Below the pieces are notes generated by a model. That model ran no database searches, had not been told where the DNA came from, and was given only the letters and a program-made list of their open reading frames with translations. A DNA stretch of 38,326 nt, from positions 1-38,326 of the forward strand of contig DWZP01000010.1 of NCBI GenBank assembly GCA_019117495.1, in the 5' to 3' direction. Of this stretch, positions 1 to 6,820 are shown one piece after another. The first letter of the stretch is position 1. Every line of letters begins with the position of its first letter. A program made the translations under genes and the position numbers. The DNA is from Fusicatenibacter_A intestinipullorum (GTDB taxonomy: Bacteria; Bacillota; Negativicutes; Acidaminococcales; Acidaminococcaceae).

Positions 1-81
1 ATTATTGCGACTTTTAGTCACCAATAATAATTATTAAAATAGCTTTACGCTCGAGCCGTACTGAAGTTATGGACATTTATT

Positions 82-196
82 AATTATGACTTTTGGTCTC
101 TTAATTATGACTTTTAGTCTCTCTATTTTTCTTTAATTATGACTTTTGGTCTCTAAACTACGACGTTTGGTCTCCGAATTATGACTTTTGGTCTCT
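82..196 (+). repeat. Iteron array, probable plasmid origin
   Basis: Five direct copies of an approximately 20-bp unit (core TTATGACTTTTGGTCTCT) begin near 82, 103, 135, 156 and 177. The second has one change (TTAGTCTCT) and the fourth is degenerate (ACTACGACGTTTGGTCTCC). A further weak copy sits at the left edge (about 3-22). Spacing is uneven (21, 32, 21 and 21 bp between starts). Directly repeated ~20-bp units beside a DnaA box and an AT-rich stretch are typical of iteron-controlled theta-replicating plasmids, where the initiator binds the iterons. The initiator gene is not visible in the window. Confidence 0.75.
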
Positions 197-211
197 ACAA
201 AAGTCATAATT
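177..211. repeat. Perfect 14-bp inverted repeat ending the iteron array
   Basis: AATTATGACTTTTG at 177-190 and its exact reverse complement at 198-211 are separated by 7 bases. The left arm is the last iteron and the right arm is an inverted half-iteron. In known iteron plasmids, inverted half-iterons often serve as operators for initiator dimers that repress rep. That role is inferred here. Confidence 0.7.
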
Positions 212-219
212 GTGGATAA
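211..219 (-). other. DnaA box
   Basis: TGTGGATAA is the exact complement of the consensus DnaA box TTATCCACA. It directly abuts the iteron inverted repeat, the position expected in a plasmid origin that recruits host DnaA. Confidence 0.8.
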
Positions 220-265
220 GTCTTTAAAATCCTGATTTGATGGGCTGTATTATATCATTTTTAAT

Positions 266-348
266 AATTATGACAAAAATGCCCAGTTGTCATAGATGAT
301 AACTTTATTATAACACAATTATGACAAAAATGCCCAAATGTCATAATT
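266..348 (+). repeat. Second pair of origin repeats, each a dyad
   Basis: Two copies of AATTATGACAAAAATGCCCA begin at 266 and 317. Each is followed by TGTCATA, so each forms an inverted repeat: 269-275 with 288-294, and 317-326 with 339-348 (10 bp, perfect). The half-site ATTATGAC is shared with the upstream iterons, so the same protein probably binds both, as monomers on the direct repeats and dimers here. Confidence 0.6.
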
Positions 349-659
349 TATTTTTGAATTTTGATTTTGAGCTGTTTTTTTATTTTGATTAAGGTTTTTG
401 TATGCTAATAAGTGTTTTTGTTCGTTAGAGAATGAATTTGGCCATAATAGAGTTATTCAAATTTAGTGGTTTAGCTTTAAAATCGTTATAATTTCGTTTT
501 GAGCGTTTTTTTAATTTATAAGCACAAAACCTTTCGCTTATAAATTAAAATCGTTTACGGGGCATTTCTGCCAAAATTTTGCCTATATTTTTTTATCATT
601 ATAGCTTATGAGTGTTTTAGGTTTTGTTTTTGTTATATTCACATAAAAAGTTTAGAAAA
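349..659. other. Non-coding spacer with a strong hairpin
   Basis: No convincing ORF is present. A perfect 15-bp inverted repeat, 509-523 with 536-550 and a 12-base loop, is the only clear structure. It could be a factor-independent terminator or an origin structure. The flanks are AT-rich but less extreme than the following block. Confidence 0.5.
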
Positions 660-1236
660 CTTAATATTTTAAAAATATAAAAAGTCAATAAAAATTAAAC
701 ATTAATAAAAATATAAACATAAAATGTTAATAAAACTAAAAAAATAAAAAGTTAAGACAACTTATATTAATAAACTATTAATTAAATTAAAAAGTAAATA
801 AAGTTAATATAAGTTAAAAAATAAAAAGATAAAAAGTTTATAATCATAAAAAACTAAAAAGCTAATAAAATAAATATAGTAATAAATATAAAACTATTAT
901 AAAAATAAAATATTAAAATGTTAATGAAAGTTAAAAATTTATCTTGATTGTAAAAGATAAAAAGGTTATAATATTAGTAAAATTAAATATTTAAATAATA
1001 AGAAAATTAAACTTTTAATAGAAATAAACTGTTAAAAGTTTAATAGAAATAATAAAGATAAAAAAATTAGAAAGCTAAATAAATTATTAAAGAAATCAAA
1101 ATAATAAATATAAATAGCTTAAATTATTAAGAATTTAATAAAAATTAAAAGTTTAGTTCGATAATAAAATAGTAAAACTAAAAATATAATGAAATTAAAA
1201 TATTAATTAAAATAAAATGTTAAAGAATTTTTCTTT
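660..1236. other. Extremely AT-rich, A-skewed region upstream of parA
   Basis: By hand count only about 29 of the 300 bases from 661 to 960 are G or C. The plus strand is A-rich and full of degenerate words such as AAAAGTTTA, AATAAAA and TTAAAA, with no stable reading frame. It could be the origin unwinding region, or a centromere-like site, since it sits directly upstream of parA where many small ParA systems place theirs. No exact repeat unit can be defined by eye. Confidence 0.5.
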
Positions 1237-1249
1237 GGGAGGGATATGA

Positions 1250-2065
1250 ATGAAAGTTATTACAATAACCAACCAAAAAGGCGGGGTTGCTAAAACAACA
1301 ACAGCAGCAGCATTAGGATTTGGTTTAGCCATGAAAGGCTATAAGGTATTATTTGTTGACGCTGATGCACAGGGAAACTTAACAGAAACAGCCTATCCGG
1401 TTGACGATAATGGTGAAATTATTACTGATTTTGGCGATAACAACCTTAATATGGTAATGATGAAACAATGTAAGTTAAAAGATACGATTAAACATAGTAA
1501 ATATCCGAATGTAGACCTGGTTCCGGCCGATTTGCTTTTGTCAGAGATAGATACTAAACTTATCATGGTAATGCGAAGGGAGTACGTAATGCAGGAAGCA
1601 TTACAAGAGGTTAAGGATGATTATGATTATTGTGTAATTGATACTCCGCCTTCACTATCGTGGATGACATTAAATTCCTTAATTGCAAGTGATTATGTTA
1701 TTATTCCAACATATACTGAAAGGTTCAGTATGAAAGGAATAAATCAATTATATGAGAATTTTATGGCAGTTAAAACTTCTGTTAATCCGAATATTAAATT
1801 GCTCGGTTTTGTATTAACAAGGAATAAAAGAAATACATTATCTAAAGAATTAAAAGAGCTTTTGGAAACGCAATTTGCAAAAAATATGGATACCAACTTA
1901 TTCAAAACAACTATTAGAGAGCAGGTTGCAGTCAATGAAGCTCAAATGTTAAATATGAATATTTACGATTATATGAAGAATGCTCGTAAAACGAGAACTG
2001 GTAATGTAGCTGATGATTACTTAAAATTTACTGATGAAGTATTAGAAAGAATGGAGGATAAATAA
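1250..2065 (+). CDS. parA: ParA-family partition ATPase
   Basis: A 271-residue Walker-type ATPase that binds the nucleoid and moves the plasmid at cell division. Visible motifs are the deviant Walker A KGGVAKTT (residues 10-17), the A' motif VDADAQGN (36-43) and Walker B CVIDTPPS (128-135). There is no N-terminal HTH domain, so it belongs to the small ParA/Soj-like class that relies on a separate centromere-binding partner. A strong ribosome-binding site GGGAGGG (1237-1243) sits 6 bases before the ATG. The stop codon shares its last A with the ATG of the next gene, so the two are translationally coupled. The huge AT-rich leader may be both promoter and centromere. Confidence 0.95.
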   Translation: MKVITITNQKGGVAKTTTAAALGFGLAMKGYKVLFVDADAQGNLTETAYPVDDNGEIITDFGDNNLNMVMMKQCKLKDTIKHSKYPNVDLVPADLLLSEIDTKLIMVMRREYVMQEALQEVKDDYDYCVIDTPPSLSWMTLNSLIASDYVIIPTYTERFSMKGINQLYENFMAVKTSVNPNIKLLGFVLTRNKRNTLSKELKELLETQFAKNMDTNLFKTTIREQVAVNEAQMLNMNIYDYMKNARKTRTGNVADDYLKFTDEVLERMEDK

Positions 2066-2472
2066 TGAGCCGTAAAAGTTTTGTAAATACACCTGCTGCA
2101 AGGATGTTAGCCGGAAGTGCAGTTGTTGAAAATAAAATTCCTGAAGAAACAAAGCCAGTTACTAAAGAAGCTGAAACCATGGCTGTTATTGAGCAGAAAG
2201 AGAATAATTCAATTAAAGAAACTTCTCAAGAAAAGTTAATAAGTAAAGAAAAAGAAGTTGAAGTTAAAGTAGATGATGACAAAAAGGAAATTAAGGAAAA
2301 AGAACCAATGACTAAAGTGCTTATTGAAATGAGCCTATTGGATGCTTATAAAATAAATAATATTGTCAATGCTTTGAAATTAAAAAATAAAGGTAAATAT
2401 ACTAAAAAACAGTTCTATGCGGAAATGATTGAAGCGGCTATTGTTAAGTTTGAAAAAGAGTTAGGTTTGTAA
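2065..2472 (+). CDS. Small ParA partner, probable centromere-binding protein
   Basis: A 135-residue protein whose gene overlaps the parA stop by one base (TAATG), which marks it as the partner of ParA. Residues 20-80 are a charged, low-complexity Lys/Glu linker. The C-terminal ~55 residues (from about MTKVLIEMSL) look like a compact helical DNA-binding domain, possibly ribbon-helix-helix-like. No classical ParB N-terminal domain is seen. A broken second copy lies at 2986-3252. Its role is inferred from position; the protein itself is not a recognised family to me. Confidence 0.65.
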   Translation: MSRKSFVNTPAARMLAGSAVVENKIPEETKPVTKEAETMAVIEQKENNSIKETSQEKLISKEKEVEVKVDDDKKEIKEKEPMTKVLIEMSLLDAYKINNIVNALKLKNKGKYTKKQFYAEMIEAAIVKFEKELGL

Positions 2473-2505
2473 AAGAATATTATAGAACTCTATTAATGGT
2501 TTAAA

Positions 2506-2618
2506 AGTACAGAACTTTTTCTCGTAAACAAGAGAAGATTAAAAATAAGGCAGCAAAATTGCTGCCTTATTTTTTATTTCTTGATAAAAAGTAAACCTGC
2601 GAGAAAAAGTTCTGTACT
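2506..2618. repeat. 19-bp perfect inverted repeat around the par terminator, plus a third direct copy
   Basis: AGTACAGAACTTTTTCTCG at 2506-2524 is repeated exactly in inverted orientation at 2600-2618. A related direct copy (GCGAGAAATTCTTCTGTGAT, 2639-2658) follows about 40 bp after the right arm. The arms enclose the terminator at 2543-2575. The two right-hand copies lie upstream of the promoter at 2700-2728, so they could be operator sites. An alternative is the ends of a tiny degenerate element. Confidence 0.6.
2543..2575 (+). terminator. Rho-independent terminator after the par operon
   Basis: The stem AATAAGGCAGC / GCTGCCTTATT with a 6-base loop is followed by a T-rich run. It lies 70 bp after the partner gene stop. 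Confidence 0.9.
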
Positions 2619-2699
2619 AAAAAAAGCAGGATAGAGTTGCGAGAAATTCTTCTGTGATTAGATTTAAAAGAAGTATCAGCAAAATAACTATTATTTGTG

Positions 2700-2728
2700 T
2701 TGACATAATTTTTCTTTAAGATTATCAT
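2700..2728 (+). promoter_or_regulatory. Sigma-70 promoter for the 23-codon ORF
   Basis: TTGACA (2700-2705), a 17-base spacer and TATCAT (2723-2728) form a near-consensus promoter. It lies about 40 bp upstream of the small ORF at 2771. Confidence 0.75.
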
Positions 2729-2770
2729 ATCCGCATTATATAAACAATAATTGTAAAGGTGGATTAAAAA

Positions 2771-2842
2771 ATGAAATTTTATAAAAATTTTGCAATCATG
2801 CCCCCGAAACAAGTTGGCACAAATTACAAACCTAAGAAATAA
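2771..2842 (+). CDS. 23-residue basic peptide in its own transcription unit
   Basis: The ORF encodes 23 residues starting MKFYKNFAIM and ending NYKPKK, with six lysines and no acidic residue. A good ribosome-binding site AAAGGTGG (2755-2762) lies 8 bases before the ATG, with a near-consensus promoter upstream and a terminator hairpin at 2861-2914. Such complete punctuation around so short a frame suggests real expression. I do not recognise the peptide. It could be a small toxin-like or signalling peptide, or a leader peptide for the hairpin that follows. Confidence 0.5.
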   Translation: MKFYKNFAIMPPKQVGTNYKPKK

Positions 2843-2860
2843 ACACAACCTGCCTTTATT

Positions 2861-2914
2861 AAACAGGCTTATCAGGTATGCTCCAAATAGGTAAGCCCGG
2901 TAAGCCTGTTTTTT
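2861..2914 (+). terminator. Terminator hairpin after the 23-codon ORF
   Basis: AAACAGGCTTA (2861-2871) and TAAGCCTGTTT (2901-2911) form an 11-bp perfect stem with a 29-base loop, followed by more T-rich sequence. Confidence 0.7.
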
Positions 2915-2950
2915 ATTTTTTCAAAATGATGTTCATTATTTAGTTATAAG

Positions 2951-2980
2951 TGACGGAGCAAAAAATCTTTTTTTACCTTC
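2951..2980 (+). repeat. 30-bp palindrome, copy 1
   Basis: The core reads GGAGCAAAAAATC followed by TTTTTTTACCTTC. It differs from copies 2 and 3 by one extra T and a few substitutions. It ends 5 bp before the homology of the broken partner-gene copy, so it may mark the edge of a rearrangement. Confidence 0.6.
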
Positions 2981-2985
2981 AAAAA

Positions 2986-3252
2986 GCAGAAAGAGACTAG
3001 TTCTATTAAAGAAACTATTAAAGAAAATATTGTAAGTAATGAAAAAGAAGTTGAAGTTGAATCTGGAAATAATGAAATTAAAGAAAAGAACCAATGACTA
3101 AAGTGCCTATTGAAATGATTTTAATAGATGCTTATAAAATTAATAATAGTGTCAATGCTTTGAAATATAAAGGTAAATATACTAAAAAACAGTTCTATGC
3201 TGAAATGATTGAATCAGCTATTGATAAATTTGAAAATGAGTTAAGTTTGTAA
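2986..3252 (+). pseudogene. Broken duplicate of the ParA partner gene
   Basis: The stretch aligns base by base with the 3' two-thirds of the gene at 2065-2472 but lacks its start. One A is missing in the AAAAAG run just before 3090, so the upstream frame ends at TGA 3095-3097. The downstream frame, from an internal ATG at 3094, still reads 52 residues of the C-terminal DNA-binding-like domain through the stop at 3252. No good ribosome-binding site precedes that ATG. Many substitutions have accumulated, so the duplication is not recent, or the copy was captured from a related plasmid. Confidence 0.8.
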
Positions 3253-3379
3253 AAGAAAACATTAAAATTAATAAAGAATGCAATAAGTTAAAAGAATAGC
3301 AAATGAAGTTATGAAAGGTAACGATAGAGCCCCCTTTTTTAAACAAAAAATCAAGCAGTGTGCAAACAATAAAAATCTT

Positions 3380-3416
3380 AAGAACGCAGAAAATATATCT
3401 GCGTTCTTTTTTTATC
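3380..3416 (+). terminator. Rho-independent terminator
   Basis: AAGAACGCAGA (3380-3390) pairs with TCTGCGTTCTT (3399-3409) and a T-run follows. It closes the patchwork region before the XRE gene. Confidence 0.85.
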
Positions 3417-3506
3417 TACCTAAAAGGTAGAATATCCAACTTATAAATAGGACACGAAAAATTCTGAAAATGAAATAATTTTTATAAGAAAGGATAGGTG
3501 GTTATT

Positions 3507-3734
3507 ATGTATGAAAAAAGATATAAAAAAATAGGTGCGAAAATTCTATATTTTAGAAAAATAAGAGGTTTAACGCAAGAGCAACTAGCAGAAAAAGTAG
3601 GGATAACTGCTAAATATTTATCACGAGTAGAAACAGGTAGTTATCCTAATAGTGTATCTTTATCAACGTTAATGATAATTGCAGACAAATTAAATGTGCA
3701 CACCAGTGAACTATTAAGTGATATAGAAGAATAA
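3507..3734 (+). CDS. Small XRE-family transcriptional regulator
   Basis: A 75-residue protein that is essentially one Cro/C1-type HTH domain: KILYFRKIRGLTQEQLA, then GITAKYLSRVETG as the recognition region. The ATG at 3507 is preferred over the in-frame GTG at 3498 because AGGATAGGTGG (3491-3501) is the ribosome-binding site and overlaps that GTG. It sits alone between a terminator and virB2 and is flanked by two copies of the 30-bp palindrome. It is therefore a candidate regulator of the first transfer operon. That link is inferred from position. Confidence 0.85.
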   Translation: MYEKRYKKIGAKILYFRKIRGLTQEQLAEKVGITAKYLSRVETGSYPNSVSLSTLMIIADKLNVHTSELLSDIEE

Positions 3735-3746
3735 AAGATTTTAAAA

Positions 3747-3776
3747 GGGACGAAGTAAAAAATCTTTTTTACCTTC
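3747..3776 (+). repeat. 30-bp palindrome, copy 2, upstream of virB2
   Basis: GGGACGAAGTAAAAAATC followed by TTTTTTACCTTC. The centre GTAAAAAATCTTTTTTAC is a perfect 8+2+8 palindrome and the flanks GAAG/CTTC extend it with one bulge. It lies 22 bp before the virB2 ATG. A 2-base loop makes an RNA hairpin unlikely, so a protein-binding DNA site (operator or recombination site) is more plausible. Confidence 0.6.
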
Positions 3777-3798
3777 AATAAAAAGTGGAGGTAAAAAA

Positions 3799-4098
3799 AT
3801 GTTAAAAAAAATCAGTAAAAACATTATGAAAAAAATCGTAGCCGGGAATATTGCGTTGCAAATGTTTGTAGTCAATAACGCTTATGCAGCACTACCGTGG
3901 GAAGACCCACTTGATACAGTTGTTGAAAGCCTTACCGGCCCGGTTGCGCAAGGCGTTTCGGTAATTGCGTGTGTTGTAATGGGCGGCCTGCTTGCTTTTG
4001 GTGAGCTGGGTGCGGTCGCGAAGCGCGGCATTATGATACTTTTTGGTATTGCAATGGCACTTTTTGCTACGAACTTTATAACTGCGATTGGTGGTTGA
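3799..4098 (+). CDS. trbC: VirB2/TrbC-type pilin
   Basis: A 99-residue precursor of the conjugative pilus subunit. A long basic N-terminus and hydrophobic stretch end at NAYA (about residue 31), a signal-peptidase site. Two membrane segments follow (about 50-72 and 77-97), joined by a short basic loop (AVAKRG), the standard VirB2 hairpin. The ribosome-binding site GTGGAGG (3785-3791) is well placed. It opens the transfer operon and is followed after 6 bases by the VirB8 gene. Confidence 0.85.
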   Translation: MLKKISKNIMKKIVAGNIALQMFVVNNAYAALPWEDPLDTVVESLTGPVAQGVSVIACVVMGGLLAFGELGAVAKRGIMILFGIAMALFATNFITAIGG

Positions 4099-4104
4099 TA
4101 ACAA

Positions 4105-4800
4105 ATGGCATTTAACAGCAAAGCGCAGGATTACAAAATGGAAAAAGAACTGCCTGAAACACCATACAGTAAGGCAAACGAAGTATGGGATAAACTGATG
4201 GGCGCAGCTATTGTAAGGTTTAAAACCTGGAGAATGGTAGCCTGCATATCAATGATTTTAAACCTGGTGCTGGTACTTGGAATTTGTTTTATCGGAAGCC
4301 GCAGTAGCATAATTCCATATATTGTGCAGGTGGACGATAAATCCGGTGCCATATTGTCTGTTGACAGAGTGGATGCGCGCAGCAGAGCCAACGAAACAGA
4401 AGTTGAATATTTTCTTTGGAACGTTACGCGCAAGGCTCGCACGCTGCCTAAAGACCTTGTTATTTATAAGCAGAATTGGGAAGAAGTATATTCTTATCTC
4501 GACCAGGCCTGCGCGAATAAAATGAATAACATGGCCATTTCTGAGGATTATCAGACAAAAATCAGTAATGGTAATACAACCATGCTGAAACTTAAAGGCT
4601 TTAACAAATACAGCGGACAGGATAATACCTATCAAATTCGTTGGGATGAAACCCTTTATGATAATTCCGGCAAGATTATTTCCAATTACAGCATGGAAGC
4701 ATTTTATACCATTGATTTTGTACATGTAACAAAAGAAAGCATCCATTTAAACCCATTGGGTATTCAGATTAAAGATTTTTCCGTGTCACAAGAAAGATAA
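4105..4800 (+). CDS. trbF: VirB8/TrbF-type inner-membrane scaffold
   Basis: A 231-residue bitopic protein. It has a short cytoplasmic N-terminus, one membrane helix at about 45-65 and a periplasmic NTF2-like domain. The stretch EVEYFLWNVTRKART..LPKD followed by QNW, and the C-terminal NPLGIQIKDF, match TrbF-type VirB8 proteins. It links the inner-membrane ATPases to VirB9/VirB10. It lies in the operon between trbC and three small membrane-protein genes. Confidence 0.88.
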   Translation: MAFNSKAQDYKMEKELPETPYSKANEVWDKLMGAAIVRFKTWRMVACISMILNLVLVLGICFIGSRSSIIPYIVQVDDKSGAILSVDRVDARSRANETEVEYFLWNVTRKARTLPKDLVIYKQNWEEVYSYLDQACANKMNNMAISEDYQTKISNGNTTMLKLKGFNKYSGQDNTYQIRWDETLYDNSGKIISNYSMEAFYTIDFVHVTKESIHLNPLGIQIKDFSVSQER

Positions 4801-4818
4801 GGAGCAGTTAAATTCGAT

Positions 4819-4980
4819 ATGCGGTTAATATTTCATCAGCTGATATTTATATGTATTCTGGTTATTTGCTTTAATGTGCTTGCTGTAACAGTTGCGTCAG
4901 AAAGTATGCTGACAACCAGAAAATTACTGCAAAGTTCGGTCTGCTTAATTATTTGCCTGCTGATACTTATAGCATTTTAA
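4819..4980 (+). CDS. Small two-helix membrane protein
   Basis: A 53-residue ORF (starts MRLIFHQLIF, ends LLILIAF) with two hydrophobic helices around a short hinge (ASESMLTTRK). AAGGAG at 4799-4804 could be its ribosome-binding site, although 14 bases is long. It lies in the same direction, 18 bases after trbF, and fills what would otherwise be a gap in the operon. No family recognised. Confidence 0.5.
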   Translation: MRLIFHQLIFICILVICFNVLAVTVASESMLTTRKLLQSSVCLIICLLILIAF

Positions 4981-5004
4981 ACAAAAGTAAAGGTGAAAAA
5001 TAAT

Positions 5005-5178
5005 ATGACTTCTGGTTCTTTAGCAGAGATACTGGCAGCACTAATGATAATATTGACTGCTTCAATCTTTATGGCTGATGCTACTGAAAATAAAAAAATA
5101 TGCCGGATATTGAAAAAAGTATTATTAGTGCTTTTCGTAATTGGCATTATTCTGGTTTCCAGTGAAGTTTTAAAATAA
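5005..5178 (+). CDS. Small two-helix membrane protein
   Basis: A 57-residue protein starting MTSGSLAEIL with two membrane helices (about 5-23 and 37-53) and a basic loop (ENKKICRILKK). The ATG at 5005 is preferred over the in-frame GTG at 4993 because AAAGGTGA (4989-4996) makes a well-spaced ribosome-binding site. The size and two-helix layout recall VirB3-like or pilin-like partners, but trbC and trbD are already present elsewhere. Function unknown. Confidence 0.6.
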   Translation: MTSGSLAEILAALMIILTASIFMADATENKKICRILKKVLLVLFVIGIILVSSEVLK

Positions 5179-5241
5179 CGTGTTAAAACGGTATTAAAAA
5201 TAATGCATCAAAAAAATAAAAGGTATTTGGAGTAATAAAAA

Positions 5242-5472
5242 ATGAACCAGCAGATAAATATGTTTTTTAGTAATTATGATAATGAATTTTTACTTGTTTG
5301 CAGCGTGGCTTTTCTTATATATATTCTGCGCGATATTGTTATTGTTTTAAAGGCAAGGCAAAGTAACAGAAAAGAAAACAGAGCACCTGCATCGCATATA
5401 CTGTTTTTTGATTTTCTCTTTCTCCTATATTTGCTGCACATGATTAATACCTTAATAGCAAGGATTTGGTGA
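5242..5472 (+). CDS. Small two-helix membrane protein
   Basis: A 76-residue protein with helices at about 15-36 and 54-72 separated by a basic, polar loop (KARQSNRKENR). TTGGAG at 5226-5231 serves as ribosome-binding site. Its stop lies 4 bases before the trbG ATG, so it belongs to the transfer operon. No family recognised. It may be a lineage-specific T4SS part. Confidence 0.65.
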   Translation: MNQQINMFFSNYDNEFLLVCSVAFLIYILRDIVIVLKARQSNRKENRAPASHILFFDFLFLLYLLHMINTLIARIW

Positions 5473-5476
5473 TTAT

Positions 5477-6250
5477 ATGAATTTTAATAGCTTTATTAAA
5501 GGCGCAGCCATTGCAGTGCTTTTAACTGCAAATGTTGCAGCCGCAGCACCGGTAGTAGGAAACGAGCCGGAGCCAAACTACATAACAGACAGCTTTGACG
5601 CGGCCATCAGCGGTGTTGAAGTTGTATTTCCATATCAGTCTAACAAAATATATACAGTGTATTCACAAAAAGGTTTTATTACCGATATACGTATGCAGCC
5701 GGGTGAAAATATAACATCTGTTTCGGCCGGCGATACTGAGCGCTGGGTAATAGATAAAGCTGCCGTAGGGCAGGGGTTTACCAAAGTAGAGCATCTTTAC
5801 ATTAAACCGGTTTATACCGGTATACGCACAAATATGGTTATTAATACTACTGCCCGTACCTATCAGCTGAACCTTGTTTCCGGCAATTTTTATAATCCGG
5901 TAGTTACCTGGCAAGTTGAAAAGGGCATAAGCGGTGACAGCGGCTTTAAGCCCGCTAAAAATTACGCTGCCATTGACCCGATGAAACTTAATTTCAATTA
6001 CAAATTTAATAAAAAAGACCTACCCTGGGCACCGGCGAAAGTATTTGATGACGGTATAAAAACGTATATCAAAATGAAGCCGGAAGTTTTCTCCAATGTG
6101 ATGCCTGCGTTTTTTATTTTGAATGAAAACAATGATGTTGTGCTTACCAATTACAGAGTAATTAAGGGCACATACATTGTTGACCGCATTTTTGATAAAG
6201 CGCAGCTTGTTGTAGGCAAGGAGCAGGTAACGATTAAGAGGCAAGACTGA
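5477..6250 (+). CDS. trbG: VirB9/TrbG-type outer-membrane complex protein, copy 1
   Basis: A 257-residue secreted protein with a signal peptide ending near AAAA (residue ~24). The N-terminal VirB9 domain shows YQSNKIYTVYSQKGFITDIRMQPGE split by natural spacing, and the middle shows YIKPVYTGIRTNMVINT. The C-terminal lobe (FNYKF...WAPAKVFDDGIKTYI) is the part that contacts VirB10 and the outer membrane in known systems. It is followed directly by the first half of TrbI (its last base is that gene's first). A longer paralogue lies at 21242-22258. Confidence 0.9.
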   Translation: MNFNSFIKGAAIAVLLTANVAAAAPVVGNEPEPNYITDSFDAAISGVEVVFPYQSNKIYTVYSQKGFITDIRMQPGENITSVSAGDTERWVIDKAAVGQGFTKVEHLYIKPVYTGIRTNMVINTTARTYQLNLVSGNFYNPVVTWQVEKGISGDSGFKPAKNYAAIDPMKLNFNYKFNKKDLPWAPAKVFDDGIKTYIKMKPEVFSNVMPAFFILNENNDVVLTNYRVIKGTYIVDRIFDKAQLVVGKEQVTIKRQD

Positions 6251-6813
6251 TGGATAAAATCAAGGAATTATTTAAAACTTTGGCGGCTAACCTTGGTTTA
6301 GGTAAAAAAAAGGCTGCCATGCCGGAACAGGCACATGAAGGTGAGCAGAATGACGGGCAGGCTAAAAGCATGGAAGGCGTTGCGCAGGCACGAACCAAAG
6401 CAAGCGGTAGCGGCCTGAACCGTAAATATGTTATTGGGCTTGTTTGCGTTGTTATTGGCATTGCCTTGTACAGTATGCTGGCAGGCGCGGGCAGGGAAGG
6501 CAGCCATTTAAGCAGTGCCGGAGAAATAAAAACTGAAACGGCGCAGCCCGTTGGAAGCGGAAATCACTTAAAAAACGTGCCGGGTGATTATACCGAAGAA
6601 GGAAAATTGGAAAAAGATAAAAATGCCAAAGCTGCTGTAAAAGAAGAAAAGCCTGTTAAAGAAAAAGCGGTGCAGCCGCGGCCTACTCTGCCGCGTCAGC
6701 CTGCAAGGCAGGAAAAGCCGCGGATGACTTTGGAACAGCAGGAACGTATGGAAGAATACGAGGCAATGAAAAAGGCTTATCAAAGCCCTATCAAATTTGA
6801 ATTAAAGGAGTGA
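6250..6813 (+). CDS. trbI: N-terminal half of split VirB10/TrbI
   Basis: A 187-residue protein that matches only the first half of TrbI: a charged cytoplasmic N-terminus, one membrane helix (about 58-78), then a Pro/Lys/Glu-rich periplasmic linker with a VPGDY motif. It ends YQSPIKFELKE, which corresponds to the SPIFF-like position just before the beta-barrel domain in ordinary TrbI. The next gene supplies that barrel. In P-type systems TrbI is one chain of roughly 400-470 residues spanning both membranes. The TGA at 6811-6813 is clean and a ribosome-binding site (AAAGGAG) precedes the next start, so this looks like a real split and not a sequencing slip. Confidence 0.8.
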   Translation: MDKIKELFKTLAANLGLGKKKAAMPEQAHEGEQNDGQAKSMEGVAQARTKASGSGLNRKYVIGLVCVVIGIALYSMLAGAGREGSHLSSAGEIKTETAQPVGSGNHLKNVPGDYTEEGKLEKDKNAKAAVKEEKPVKEKAVQPRPTLPRQPARQEKPRMTLEQQERMEEYEAMKKAYQSPIKFELKE

Positions 6814-6820
6814 GCAGTCC

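Noticed and set aside
82..196. Short direct repeats that could suggest a CRISPR array
   Set aside because: Repeats are ~20 bp with almost no spacer and sit next to a DnaA box; this is an iteron pattern and no cas genes are present.
2567..2848. 93-codon minus-strand frame over the 23-codon gene
   Set aside because: It runs through a terminator and a promoter on the other strand and lacks a ribosome-binding site.
3747..3776. 30-bp palindrome as a rho-independent terminator
   Set aside because: The perfect part leaves only a 2-base loop and is A/T-only; a protein-binding DNA site fits better.
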